Shown: positions 1-11,999 of the stretch, one piece after another
How positions within the stretch are numbered: the first letter of the stretch is position 1
How the letters are laid out: every line of letters begins with the position of its first letter
From: Paraconiothyrium sp. Pb-2020
Taxonomy: Eukaryota > Ascomycota > Dothideomycetes > Pleosporales > Didymosphaeriaceae
DNA: 64,000 nt
NCBI GenBank assembly: GCA_022419385.1
Contig: JAJUBI010000008.1
Span: 558,001-622,000, forward strand
Reading direction: 5' to 3'
Position numbers and translations under genes: made by a program
Notes under the pieces: model-generated
The model's input: only the letters and a program-made list of their open reading frames with translations
What the model was told of the DNA's origin: nothing
Databases searched by the model: none

Positions 1-140
1 TATTAACTATTAGTTACGTAACTTCTCTTAGCGCCTAGCAGTATAGTCAAAACGTGTGCTCTACTCTAGGTAAGCCAATAGTAAGTATTATTACAATATA
101 AAATAAGGTTCTAACCCTCGCTCGGGTCTGGATCCTAATA
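1..140 (-). repeat. Right end of a family A LTR, cut by window edge
   Basis: The sequence matches the last part of the family A LTRs at 453-843, 24386-24816 and 30765-31194, including the block around TTACGTAACTTC and the terminal GGTCTGGATCCTAATA. The LTR end falls at 140, where CTAATA stands for an original CTAACA. The rest lies outside the window, so I cannot tell whether this is a solo LTR or the end of a full element. It keeps several CG dinucleotides and is less mutated than the copy at 453-843. Strand is given for the family orientation established by the full element at 24386-31194. Confidence 0.8.
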
Positions 141-452
141 GTAATATAGTATTAAACTAGAAATATATAGAACTATAGTTTTTAAAATTAAACTTATAGA
201 CTTTTATAGAAGAAAGTACTAGGCCTTAATATCTTTTATAGTTAGTAATATTATTAGTTATAAAATCTTTCTACAATTACTATAGCTAGATAAGGTAGAC
301 TTTAAGATTAACTTTTTAAATTAAAGGCTACTTTTTAGGTAATCTACTTTAAAGATAATTTTAAAAAGAAATTTAATTAAGATAGAAGATATATAAGATT
401 TTAATAAAAATCTTTATAATTTTAGTGTGGCTATCTATATATATATAGTATT

Positions 453-843
453 TGTTAAACTCCTAAAGGGTAGCTAGTTCTAGAAGGGTTAAGGTTAGTT
501 CTTAGGTAAGATAACTAAGAGGGGAAAGGGAAGTCTTATTAATATAGAAGTATCTTATAAAGTATAATAAGTTAATAAGGGAACCTAAGTAAGTCTAAAT
601 AATAGATTAATAAATAGGTTAAATATAAGTATAAAAGCCTTATACTTAAGTTCCTATATACTTAGTCTAGGTAATAGTTAACTATCACTCGTTAACTATT
701 ACTTATTAACTATTAGTTATATAACTTCCCTTAGTACCTAGTAGTATAGTTAAAACGTGTACTCCACTCTAGGTAAGCTAATAGTAAGTATTATTATAAT
801 ATAAAATAAGGTCCTAACCCTTGCTTAGGTCTGAATTCTAATA
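453..843 (-). mobile_element. Solo LTR, family A (TSD GTATT)
   Basis: The copy runs from TGTTAAAC to CTAATA and is flanked by a perfect 5-bp duplication GTATT at 448-452 and 844-848. It is about 40 bp shorter than the LTRs of the full family A element because it lacks one copy of an internal palindromic repeat (TTAACTATTACTTATTAACT type). The internal region was lost by LTR-LTR recombination, as is usual for solo LTRs. It sits inside remnant F. Confidence 0.85.
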
Positions 844-1165
844 GTATTAAATACTAGAGAAATAATAGAAATAGGTATAAATAGGGATAGAATAGTATAA
901 ATCCCTAACGCCTATTCTAAATATAGTAATATTATATTTATAAATAACTATGAGGTACTACTAGAGTATATAGAGAATAATTTAAGAATCTAAACCTAAG
1001 AAGAAACTAATTCTCTATACTCTTTATTATATAACCTTTCTATTATAGAGTTAGAGGTCCTTTAGAAGTATATTAAGAGGTACTTATTAAAAGGGTAGAT
1101 TTAGTACTCTAAATTATCTACTAGTATATATATTCTCTTTATAAAAAAGAAAGATAGTAGCCTAT

Positions 1166-1683
1166 TATTATAAGGGGGTTTCCACGTACCTAACCTAGGC
1201 TGGCCTTATAGGTATTTAGTAATTAAGAGTAGATAGATAATAAGGGGTGTAAGAATATTCTAACCTTACTATAGAAAGCAAGGTAATAATTATGTAAGAA
1301 GACTAATAGATCTTATATAGAAGATATACTTTTATTTTAACTATAGAAGTTAACTCTAAAGAACAGAAAATACTTAGAGAACTTTCTAGACCTTATACTA
1401 GTTATTCTAATATTTATTACTATCTAATTCTTTATTATTATCCCACTAAGGTTCTAATATTCTTAGACTTTATAATATCCCTAGAATATTCTTATCCTAC
1501 AGGACATTATTACATATACCTATTATCCTACTAAGCCTCTACTCCTACTAGATATTATTACATAATATTAGTATTAGGCTTTTCTAATAGGCGTCCAGCC
1601 CTGGCCTACTACTGCTATTAATAATTACTCTTACTATATAATTCTTTACACTTGTCCTACAGGTGTTCTTTATAATTGTAACA
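1166..1683 (-). mobile_element. Solo LTR, family D variant (TSD CCTAT)
   Basis: Reverse-complement match to the family D LTRs at 3010-3503 and 17230-17710. The distinctive end is visible at 1166-1240 (TATTATAAGGGGG, then the CCTAACCTAGGCTGGCC block). The other end is ATTGTAACA at 1683. The 5-bp duplication CCTAT is present at 1161-1165 and 1684-1688. At 518 bp it is longer than the 494-bp copy at 3010, and the half near 1683 has diverged, so it is a subfamily. It interrupts the reverse transcriptase of remnant F. Confidence 0.82.
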
Positions 1684-1843
1684 CCTATAGCTATATATAG
1701 ACTATAAAGGTCTAAATTAGATAACTATTAAAAACTAAGACCTATTACTATTAATTATAGAATTATTAGATTATTTAAAATAAGTAAAATTTTTTACTAA
1801 ACTAGATCTAAAAGATATCTACTATTATATCTATATAGTAGAG

Positions 1844-3009
1844 TGTAATAGGGCCTTCTTAACACTATAGTAAGCCGCGGCCTAGTTAGGGTTCTAGTAA
1901 GAGATAAGTAGCGTATAGAGTTATATAAATTATATATAGGTAAGCGTTAATTAATTACTATAATAAGAATATATTGTAAAAGACTTAAAGGTAATCTTCT
2001 ATAAGAAAACTAGATATAGTAAACTATATTATAGATTAATAATAAGAAATTACTAGTAGTAATCTATTATCTCTTTATACTACTATCTAGCTTAGGCTCT
2101 ATAGGCTCTATTTATAGGTTTTTATAAATTTATAAATTTTAGCTCTATAGCTCTGTATCCTTAGCATTTATAGATTTATAAATTTAATTATATAACTTTA
2201 ATTACGTATTTATATTATACTTAGTATCTAACCTATAATTATAATACTTATTCTTATAATCTAACTAGTTACTACTATTATTATATTAGTTTCTATAATT
2301 CTATTATAGTATAGTAGCTATAATACTATCTCCCCCTTCTATATCTTTAGCCTAAAGATTATCTGTTGTAGGGGTTATACTATATTAGTAGGGTAAGCCC
2401 TATTATATAGTAGTTTATTATTACCCTTTATACCTTCTTATAAAACTAATAAATAACTTACCCTTACTAATAAAATTAGTTATTACAGATTTCTTACTAT
2501 ACCTTATTTTTATTATAATAGGCTTAAAATTTCTTATATACTTTTACTATATAATATGCCTAGCGTTCTGCTTATAAAGCTTATATTTATTTATATATCT
2601 ATAGTTTTACAATATTAATCGTATTTTAGTAGCTAAGAGTATATTATCTGCTACTATAGTTCTATTTATATTAACTATTTGTAGTACGCAGCACTAATTA
2701 TTTCTAAGCTAAAATTTAAGCTAAACTTATTAAGGCTAAGAAAGCTTAGAAGAATACTCTAAATACTACTACTACTACTACCTAGCGCTTAGCTAATACT
2801 TATTTAAGATATATAGTTAGAAATAGAAGAAACTTCTTAATAGGTAGAAGAATTATTAGTTAGTATTTCTTAAGGCTAAACTAGATTAGAAAGAAGTAGA
2901 ACTAAGAGCTGTTAGTTTATAGAATAGTTTTAAAAAGAATAAAGTAGCTATTTAAGGCACTATATATATATCTTCTAATAGTAGTAGTTCTTATAATTTA
3001 CTATAAGGT
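1844..3009 (-). mobile_element. Truncated family C element (3' LTR plus 3' end)
   Basis: Positions 1844-2325 are a heavily mutated family C LTR. It is followed at about 2329-2341 by a pyrimidine run (TCTCCCCCTTCT), which is the polypurine tract of a minus-strand element. Positions 2326-3009 are the reverse complement of about 35,745-36,428 in the full family C element. The copy stops abruptly at 3009, where a family D LTR begins. The expected second half is not in the window, so it was lost or moved. A short TAC microsatellite lies near 2765-2785. Confidence 0.8.
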
Positions 3010-3503
3010 TGTTACGATCACGATAGATTAAGACCTAGTAAAGGGGAATAATTATACACAGAATATTAGCAACACCTTTATTACTAACTAGAGAATAGAC
3101 GCTAGTTAGTAGGGCTAATTAGCTAAGGCGTTATATAACTAGGATCCTACTAAAAGGGTAGAATTCTAAGAGTAAGCTAGCTTAGCAGAATTACTTAAGA
3201 TACTTCTACTAAGGGGATATAATTCTCTAAAGTATAGTAAGATAAAAGATTAGGAGAATAATAAAGAATAGTATATAGTCTAAAAGGACTTTAGTAACTT
3301 TTATATTCTTTATAGTTAATTCTTCTATAGTTAAAATTAAAGCATATCTTCTATATAAGATCTATTAGTTTTTTTATATAATTATTACCTTACCTTCTAT
3401 AGTAAGGTTAGAATATTCTTATATATTTATTATCTATCTGCTCTTATCTACTAAATACCTATAAGGCCGGCCTAGGTTAGGTATATAGAACCCCCTTATA
3501 ACA
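3010..3503 (+). repeat. 5' LTR of element D
   Basis: Starts TGTTACGATCACG and ends CCCCCTTATAACA. It shares this sequence with 17230-17710 and, in reverse, with 1166-1683 and 18179-18532. It retains GGCCGGCC near 3465, so RIP has been incomplete here. Confidence 0.85.
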
Positions 3504-3539
3504 CTTTAACTACCTAATATTTAAGATATTATAGTAATA

Positions 3540-3880
3540 CCCTTAAGCTTAACTAGGTTAAGGGCCCTAATAAAAAGTATAGCTTCTAGGCTAGTAACTA
3601 ATTTAGTAGTACTACTAGCTGCTTAGGCAGCAGAAATATAGAAACTCTAGACTATAGTAGAGGTATTAATAGTACCTCCTACTATAATAATTATACTAGC
3701 TAAAATACAGTTTAAAGTACTAGAGCTATATAATAAAGAGAAGGTAGACCTTAAGACCTTTCTTACTAATATAGACCTATACTATTAATATAATTCTAAT
3801 ATATTTAGCAATAATTATACTAAGATATTAGCTACTAAATTATATATAAAGGGTAAAGCTGCTTAATAGATAAGACCCTT
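3540..3880 (+). pseudogene. Element D gag, first part
   Basis: Translation of the + strand around 3720-3880 gives a degenerate retrotransposon Gag core: a K-V-D-L-K-T-F-L-T-N-I-D-L-Y-Y segment, then a Y-I-K-G-K-A-A segment. Stops have replaced Trp or Gln codons. The frame breaks at 3880, where element B is inserted; the Gag continues at 11,364. Confidence 0.65.
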
Positions 3881-4092
3881 AATAAATAATATAAGGGTAA
3901 AAGTAGATACTATATAAACAGTGCCTTATATGTGCTGCCATAGTACAGCACTAGTAAGGTAAAGTAGAAAGCCTATTAAGGGTAGAGAGAACTTAGATAG
4001 AAATTAACCTTATTATAACCTAAGTATTACTTACTACTATATAAGCCTAATAATTTTAATTTCTCTACCTACTTATAGAATAGTAGCTTAGT

Positions 4093-4574
4093 TGTAACGG
4101 GGCCTTCTTGACACTGTGGCAAGCCGCGGCCCAGTTGGGGTTCTGGTGAGAGATGAGTAGCGTGCAGGGTTGTATGAGTCACGTGTGGGTAAGCGTTAAT
4201 CAATCACTACGATGAGAATGTGTTGCCAAAGACTTAAAGGTAATCTTCTGTAAGGAAACTGGATGCAGTAAACTGTATCGTGGATTGACGATGAGGGATT
4301 ACCAGTGGTAATCCGTCATCTCTATATACTGCTATCTGACCTAGGCTCTGTAGGCTCTGTCTGCAGATCCATACAGATCCACAGATCCTGGCTCTGTGGC
4401 TCTGTATCCTTGGCATCTACAGATCCACAGATCTAATTACGTGACCTTAATCACGTGTTTATATTGTGCTCAGCATCTGACCCATAATCGTAATACTCGT
4501 CCTCGTAATCCGACTGGTCGCTGCTGTCATCACGTTGGTTCCCGTAATTCCGTTGCGGCGTAGCAGCCGTAACA
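4093..4574 (-). mobile_element. Solo LTR, family C, almost unmutated (TSD TTAGT)
   Basis: Runs from TGTAACGGGGCC to GCAGCCGTAACA, 482 bp, with perfect duplication TTAGT at 4088-4092 and 4575-4579. It is rich in CG, CA and TG dinucleotides, unlike everything around it. The inverted family B copy keeps the uninterrupted target with one ACTAA (reverse of TTAGT) at 20828-20832, which confirms the insertion. The only open frame longer than 60 codons in the first 38 kb lies here (4234-4416, minus), which reflects the lack of RIP stops rather than a gene. Strand follows the full family C element, which reads in the opposite sense. Confidence 0.92.
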
Positions 4575-4974
4575 TTAGTACCTTAAAACTAATGCGACTG
4601 CAAAGCAGCAGTAATATAATAAATTTCTATAGCTAGCCACTTAGAGACCCTATGCCTATAATAATAGAGGGCCTAGCACCTATAGCTGCCAAAGCACTAG
4701 AATAAGAGGCTCTAATATAGATAGAATTAATAGAAGAACTAGACCTAGGCTCTATAAGGTTAGTATTGCTAAAGCATAGTAAGATAAACTTACTAAGCTA
4801 GAGAAGATCTGCGCTAGAAGCTAAAATTAGACTATAAATAGTACTTAGTAGCTATAATACTATTACTAACTAGTATAGAAATATCTATAGCCCCTACTAT
4901 TATAACTATAGATAGTAAGAATTAGAGGAGCGCCTAGTAAGGTAATAGTAACTAAGTAGTAGTATAATAAGCTA

Positions 4975-7900
4975 CCATTAAGGCCCTAAGATTAAACCTA
5001 TTAATATTTAAGGATAAAGTATTAGAATATAATAACTTTAAAATATACCTCTAAATTACCTTCTACCTAGACCTATAGGCGTTTATAATAAGACTAGTAT
5101 TACTTTTACCTTATAATTACTAGAGACTACCCTACTACTAACTATAGCTATAGAGGGAAAGAGATTAATAGTAATATACTAAATTAGTACTAGATAATAA
5201 GCTTTCTTCTTAACTAGATTAAGAGCCCTATTAATAGGGAGCTGTAGGTAACTATACAGTATTAAGAGTAGTCTAAAGAAAGGCTAGTTAGTAAATAAAT
5301 TTATAGTATACCTAGTAACCTAGAAAACTAAATTAACCCCTATATAAATAAAAACACCTAGTTATACACCTATATAGTAAGCTACTAGAAACTAAGAATA
5401 GTAATTACTAACTATAATAATTTCCCTAAAACTAGGCGTAAAATAGTTAAGAGGGTAGTAACCTTAGAGAATAACCTATATAATAGTAGTACTCTAGTAT
5501 TATAGCTATACTGCCTAGTTAATAGGGCTACTAGGGTAAGACTAATAGTACCTAGACTACTAATACTATTCTAATTCTAACTCTTATTTACCTTACTAGT
5601 AATACAACATCGCGACGCTGTAGTAATACTAATATAATATAATATCTATAGATACTATAGAAAAATAGGCTACTAGAAAAAGACTACTAGGCTAAGTAGA
5701 ATATTACCTATTCTAATACACTATATTAGGGGTTAATATAATAGTAATAAAAAAAGGGTAAGCCTAGAGAGAGAGCTCCCCCTAATAGATATATAAAAAA
5801 GGGAGCGTTTTAAGGTATAAAAGTCTATTTAGGGTAGAAAAGATAAAATACAGTTATATACTTTTCTTCTTAACCCTATAGTAGATATTAATATAATTAA
5901 TAAGAAGCTAACAGTCTAATTAGAGCTACCTATAATAGAAGAAGTAAAGTTATTTACTATAAAAATACCTAACTCTATAACAGCACAAAGCTCTACTACC
6001 TATAATATTAGTATTACTGCTATAGATTTCTAGGGCACTAAGCAGTAGCTAGATACTATTATATATAGAGTAATTAATACTATAAACCCTATAATTATTA
6101 AGATGCCTAGGCTCTAGAAGGCTAGTATAGTTTTTAACTATAGTATAATATAATAGTGCTAGAGAGTAGAAGAGAGAGCACTAAGAGTAAAAGATTAATT
6201 CTAATTTATGAAGACTCTAGAAGACTAAGTTAAGGTCTATATAATAGTAGTAATAAACCCTAGAAGTAAAAAGAAGGGCCCTATAGGACTGCTAAAGTAG
6301 TTAAAATAGTTTATTAATATAGCTAGCTAAAGCGCAGCTAAAGCGCTGCTAGAATACTAGAGAGCTAACTATATAATTAAACTAGAAGAAGAGCTATAGT
6401 GCCTTTTAGGCCTCTATATAACCTATCCCTAGAGAACTTAAAACTCTATATAACTACTTAGTAAAGGCGCAACGCCTAGGATAGATCTATAAAAGCACTA
6501 GCCCTATAGGCGCCCCTATACTATTTATACCTAAGAAGATAGCACTATACTTATATAGACTATAGAGGCTTAAATAAGGTTACTAAGAAAAACTGCTTAG
6601 CCTTACCCCTAATTAGTAAGACCCTAGACTAACTATTAGGCTCTACCTACTTTACTAAGCTAACTAAAAGATGCCTATTATAGAATATAGATCTATTAGG
6701 GTAATAAGTAGAAGATAGTATTCTAAATATAATATAGTTATTTTAAGTATACTATTATACCTTTTAGCCTAACTAATATACCTGCTACTTTTTAGGGCTA
6801 TATAAATTAAGCCCTAGTAGGGTATACTAATATCTTCTATATAGTCTACCTAGATAATATACTAGTCTTTAGTAAAGAAGGGGAAGATTACTAGGTATAA
6901 ATAGTAAAAGTTCTCTAAAGACTACACTAGTACTGCCTATATATTAACCTAAAGAAATACGTATTCTATACTAACTAAGTTAAATTTCTAGGGTTTATTA
7001 TACGCCTTAACAGCGTACAGATAGACTTATTCTAGGTAGAAGCTATTAGAGAATGGCCTAAAATTAAGTTAATTAAGAATATATAAGTATTTATTAGGTT
7101 TGTAAACTTCTATAGGCGCTTTATTAGGCAGTTCTCCCTTATTATAAAACTAATTACTAACCTTCTTAAAGAATAATAGAAAGAAAAGGGTTAAGGACTG
7201 TTTATATAGCTAAAGGTTACTAAAAGGGCGAAGCACTAGCTATATAATACCTTCTTAATAGTACTTCTACTCTAATACTATAACTCTACCCTTCCTTCTA
7301 AATTAGAAATAGATACCTTAATATAGGGTCTAGTAGGTATCTTTTTCTAGAAGTTTAATATAGGGAACTAGCACCTAATTACCTTTTAGTTAAGAAAGTT
7401 ATCCCCTACTAAAGGGAACTACTATACCTATAACTTAGAACTTACTACTATTATAGAGGTAATAAAGTACTAGCAACACTATATTAAGGGGCTGTTATAT
7501 ACTTTAGAGGTGTTTATAGACTATAATAACCTAAGAGGTTTTATAGGTATAAAGGCCCTATTATAGAGGTAGGTAGAATAGGCAACCTTTCTAGTAACCT
7601 ATAACTTTAAGATTAAGTATAGGGTAGAAAAGACTAACCCTACTAATAGGCTATTATAATACCTAGTAGGTAATAGTAGTACACTAGAACCCTTAGGGCA
7701 TAATATATTACTACTCTATAAGTATTCTCTACCTAAAAGGGAGAAGAAGTGCCTATAGAGGTTAGTATAATTATATAAGAGATAATTAAACTAAAAAGTA
7801 GCTAAGAGCTAGCCCTTTAGAGCGCTAGTAAAGTGCCTAGAAGTAGCTAAGAGCTAGCCCTTTAGAGCGCTAGTAAAGCGCCTAGAAGTAGCTAAGAGCT

Positions 7901-9560
7901 AGCCCTTTAAAGCGCCAGTAAAGTGCCTAGAAGTAGCTAAGAGCTAGCCCTTAAATATAAGATAAGCGCGTTTTTAGTACTAAGGTTAATAATAAGGTAA
8001 TAAATATAAGAAGTAGTAAAAGACTAAAGGGTTTATAAGCCTATTACTAAATTTCTTCTTACTACTATTTAGAAGTTATAAGCGGCAAACCCCTTTATAG
8101 TATATAAGTAAGCAGATATTACAGTACTAGCACCTAAAGAGTGTAGTAGGAGTAGGCAACTAATATAGTAAAGGCTAGGAGATAAGAGTATATTACTCTA
8201 TAGTAAGTAGGTATATATACCTAATAAACTACTATTAAGAATAGAGATTCTATAGTGTTACTATAATAACCTACTAGCTAGTTACTTTAGTAGGGCTAAG
8301 ACCCTAGAACTTATTAGCTGCCAATACTTCTAGCTAAATATAGAAGCTACTATAAAGAAGTATATAACTTCTATGCAGTATATAATAGATAAAGGCACCT
8401 AAGTAGTATCCTACTAGTAAACTAAATTTGCTCCTAATTCTAAAGGGGCCCTAGTAAGAACTTACTATAAACTTTATTATAGGCTTACTACCTAGCTGTT
8501 ATAACAGCCTTACCTATAATGTAATCTAGGTAATAGTTAATTATTATACTAAGATGGCGTGCTATATCCCTACTACTAAGAAGATAAACGCTACTAGACT
8601 AGTAAACCTATTTATAGAGTAGGTTTAGGCTATTTAGCTTACTATAGAGTATAGTCTCTAACAGGGAAATAGTCTTTACTTTAGTATTCTAGGCAGAGTT
8701 CTGCTTTATAGTAAAGATAAAGCACTAGCTTAGTATAGCCTTCTACCTATAAATAGATAGCTAGACTAAGCACTAAAATTAGACCTAAAGCAATACTTAC
8801 ACTCTTATATCTAAGAGAACTAAAAGAACTAGCCCTAGCTACTACCTTTAGTAGAATTCGCCTATAATAATTCTATAAATATAATAATAAAGTTCCCTCT
8901 TCTTTACTTACTATAGGTTTTACCTACGCTTAACTATAAGGAGGTGGCAAATAGTAAGGTACCTATAGTAAATAAGAGACTATAAACCTTATAGAATAAT
9001 AGAAAGTAATAAAATAGAGATAGTATTATACTCTAGAGGTATAGAAATGCTACTATAATTAACACTATAGGCCCTAGATCTTTAATAAGAGGGACCTAGT
9101 CCTACTATCTACTTATAACTTAAGGCTATAATACTCTAGTAAGAAGCTAATAGTAAGATATATTAGGCTGTTTTTAGTAGTAGAGCCTATAGGAGATAGG
9201 TATATAGACTCTACCTACCTACTAGATTAAAAATCTACCCTATCTTCTACACTAGCCTATTAAAGCTATATAAGGCCAGAGAAAAAATAATATTATAAAC
9301 CTAGACCTATTTAGCTAGATAAAGGTAAAGAGTAAGGGAATAATATATAGTTAAATAGTTACTAGATAAAAGAAAGCAAAAGAGGTAATCTAATACCTAG
9401 TTAAGTAGTAAGAATAGGTAAGAGACTATAACTAATAGGTCCCTAAATATAATATTAATAAGGAGCTAATATACAATATAGAAAGTAGAAAAAGGGAAAG
9501 TTATAATTACTATATTATTTAGGGCTAGAGCTAGTGCCTTACTAGCACAGAGACAGCGCT
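4975..9560 (+). pseudogene. Element B gag-pol relic
   Basis: A Gag-like stretch begins near 5010. The reverse transcriptase active site is at 6835-6876 and reads F-Y-I-V-Y-L-D-N-I-L-V-F-S-K, where the family has Y-L-D-D, so the second catalytic Asp is now Asn. RNase H and integrase follow. The conserved integrase C-terminal segment is recognisable at about 9205-9276 (K-I-Y-P-I-F-Y-T-S-L-L-K). At about 9465-9560 a Y-Y-I-I-x-G-W-S segment could be a chromodomain relic, which would make B a chromovirus, but this is weak. Stops occur throughout, so nothing is expressed from it as protein. Confidence 0.75.
7799..7952 (+). repeat. 45-bp tandem repeat in element B pol
   Basis: Three complete 45-bp units (7799-7843, 7844-7888, 7889-7933) and a 19-bp partial unit begin TAGCTAAGAGCTAGCCCTTT. 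The period is 15 codons, so length changes keep the polyprotein frame. It lies between the RNase H and integrase regions. Units differ by single transitions (GTGCC versus GCGCC, GAGC versus AAGC), as expected if RIP acted after duplication. Confidence 0.9.
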
Positions 9561-11195
9561 TATAAGGTAAGACTAAAATACTTTTTAGGTATAAAGCTAG
9601 TACTATTAAAATTAACTATACTCTAAGGGCTATTATACTACTACTACTACTAGTACTATAGTATAGCTAGCCTTTTTCTCTTACTCTACTTCTTCTTCTA
9701 CTTCTTACTAATAGGGGCTATAGATATTACTGTTACTCCTTATACTTAGAGGGAAGAATAGAGTTAGTAGGCTAAGGGTAGTAGAGAGTACTAAATTAAT
9801 AGTAGTATATAAAGTAGAGGTAGAATAGGTATTTTACTCTTAGTAGAGCTAAGAGTGTAAAGTAAGCCTTTAACTAGTAAGGGCTGCCTCCCCCTACTTA
9901 TCTTTAGAGACTTTCTAAATAGGCTTCTTCTTTCTATTTAATTAGGCTCCTCCTCTTTATCTTTAGGGGGGAACTTTATATAGTAGTAGTAAGGTTATAG
10001 CTTAAAGTAGTATAATAAAAGCCTATAAGAGTATTAAAGGTTCTTAGTTAAATAAGCTAAAGGGGACTAAAGGTATAGTAGTAGTATATAGGGTAGAAGT
10101 AGTATAGAATTCTAAGGTATTACCTTTACCCTTAGCAGTAGAATTATAAGTAGGTGCCTTTTTAGGGCTAGGTATTACCCTAGTACTTTTAGCAGTACTG
10201 CCCTCTAAAGGCTCTAAGTTATTACTACTACTACTATTAGAAGGTATAAGAGCCTAGGGATTACCTTATCTTTTTCTTTAGAATTAGAAACTATTAATTA
10301 GATAGTATATTAGTATTACCTAAGTAGGTAGCCTAGCCTACTTAATATTAGTATAATAGTAAACTAACAGCCCTAAAGTATATACCTTTAACCTAAGAAT
10401 ATCTAGAATGCCCTTAACAGTACTAGTAAGAGTTAGTAGCCTTAACTTAGAGTAATACTACCTCTACTATAGTAGGTTTCTTCTTTAGGCCTTATTTATT
10501 CTCCTTATATAAGAAAATATTAATATTAAGAGTAAACTAGTATACTGCCTTTACTAAGGTAATATAGTTCTTAGAGTCTTTATTTAAGTTAGTTGTACAC
10601 TAGCGTACGTAAATTAAACTATTAATATACTTAATAAACTAGGGCAGAATTTCTTTACACTCTTTAGAGTTTAATATAATACTTATACTTATAGAGGCCT
10701 TTATATTTATAAGACTTTTACTTATTATAGCTAATTCTTAGCACACCTTAGGCAGTAGGGCTCTAGTAACTTATAGATAGGGCTATAGCGCTTAGCTACT
10801 AGAGTCTACTTAAAAGTTAGTAATAGTAAAATAATAGTAGAACGCAGCCTATATTAGAGATCTAGTTAGGTAACTCTATAATAAAGAATGTATAATAGAA
10901 TAGTAATTAGTATATAAAGGTAAGGCACTAGATTTCTAAGAAGAAAGAAAAAGAGAAGTTAAAAAACTTTATAATATATATCTATATACTACTATTACTG
11001 CATTACCTATAGTAACTATTACTATAGAGTTACTACCTGTTAAGGGGATTATTTACTTTTTTAACCTTTACTTAGCGTAATAAAATACTAGGTAAATAAT
11101 AGCGCAGACGCATTATAGCGTAGGCGACTACGCAATATAATTATAGTAATACCCTATTAAATATATAACTAAGGCAGTTATATAAGGGGAGAGGA
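9561..11195 (+). other. Long 3' region of element B, no recognised domain
   Basis: About 1.6 kb lies between the end of the integrase/possible chromodomain and the polypurine tract. I recognise no Gag or Pol motif on the + strand. It is AT-rich with poly-pyrimidine patches (9670-9705, 9890-9960). Read on the minus strand near 10,720-10,770 there is a Cys-X2-Cys pair, which hints at a decayed antisense gene, but every frame is broken. A long 3' untranslated region is the simpler reading. Confidence 0.4.
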
Positions 11196-11363
11196 ATAGT
11201 TATAAGAGTAAAAGTAGATACTATATAAACAGCACCTTATATACGCTGCTATAGCGCAGCGCTAGCAAGGCGAAGTAGAAAGCCTATTAGGGGTAGAGAG
11301 AACTTAGACAGAAATTAACCTTATTATAACCCAAGTGTTGCTTACTACTATACAAGCCTAACA

Positions 11364-11960
11364 AATAACTTTCTAGTATATAAGACTAGACCTAATAAAT
11401 AGAAAGAAGAAACTACTAAGGTTTTTAAGTTCTAGAAAGGGTTTAAGAAATAAATTAAAGTTATATTTAGTAATATAGATAAGAAATAATAAGTAGAAAG
11501 GTTAATTTAGTACCTTAAATAGAAAAGCTTAGCTAGTAAATATATAACTAAATTTTATAAATTATAAGCCTAAATTATATAGAATAATACTCTACTATAA
11601 GTAGCCTTCTATAATAAGTTTAAGGAGACTATAAAGAATAAGCTAGTATACTATAGAAAAGCTAAAAGTCTTAAAGACTTAATTAAATTATTAGTTAAAG
11701 TAGATTAACACCTGTATAAGTGTTACCTAGAAAAGAAAGAACTAGGGAAGCTAGTTATAGAATAAAAGGTAAACTTAAAAAAGACCTAATAAAAAGATAG
11801 GTAAGATAAGAATAGAGATATTATTATAGGGAATAAGGCTTAAGAAAAAAAGAAGTAAACCCTATAATAGAAAAAATAGAATAAAATCTAATAATAATAC
11901 TTTTAAGAGAAAGTATATCTAATCTATAGTATATAAGAATACTTTAAGGTAGATTGCCCT
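11364..11960 (+). pseudogene. Element D gag, second part with zinc knuckle relic
   Basis: Gag resumes directly after the duplication left by element B. Segments typical of the retrotransposon Gag fold are readable, for example F-Y-N-K-F-K-E-T-I-K-N-K-L followed by Y-Y-R-K-A-K-S-L-K-D-L. At 11916-11957 the spacing is exactly that of a CX2CX4HX4C zinc knuckle, but both first Cys positions and the His are Tyr and one Gln has become a stop. Only the last Cys survives. Confidence 0.75.
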
Positions 11961-11999
11961 AAGAAGACAGTCTAAGAAAAAAGGGCCTAGATTATTAAA

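Larger units (their letters stand above)
141..1843 (+). pseudogene. Remnant of a sixth Gypsy element (F), RT region
   Basis: This host stretch is left after removing a solo family A LTR (453-843) and a solo family D LTR (1166-1683). The blocks 844-1165 and 1684-1843 read, with stops, as the N-terminal part of a Ty3/Gypsy reverse transcriptase on the + strand. At 1684-1843 one can still see the relic of the conserved segment in which a Leu-rich helix precedes F-T-K-L-D-L-K-D. The catalytic part is missing because a family C element fragment begins at 1844. The frame is broken throughout and RIP-like TpA-rich sequence dominates. No LTR of this element is in the window. Confidence 0.55.
3886..11363 (+). 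mobile_element. Full-length Gypsy element B inside D (TSD AATAA)
   Basis: Short LTRs of about 167 bp lie at 3886-4052 and 11196-11363. The duplication AATAA is present at 3881-3885 and 11364-11368. A polypurine tract (AAGGGGAGAGGA) sits just before the 3' LTR at about 11184-11195. Without the solo LTR nested at 4093-4574 the element is about 7.0 kb. It carries Gag, reverse transcriptase and integrase on the + strand, all broken by stops. A truncated, inverted second copy lies at 18533-21035 and supports both LTR boundaries. Confidence 0.82.

Noticed and set aside
4234..4416. 60-codon minus-strand frame in the first half as a gene
   Set aside because: It lies wholly within the unmutated solo LTR; it is open only because RIP stops are absent.
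7799..7952. CRISPR-like array
   Set aside because: Direct tandem 45-bp units without spacers, within a eukaryotic retrotransposon.
11196..11363. 168-bp repeat at 11196 as a MITE
   Set aside because: It pairs with 3886-4052, is preceded by a polypurine tract, and the two share an AATAA target duplication, so they are short LTRs of element B.
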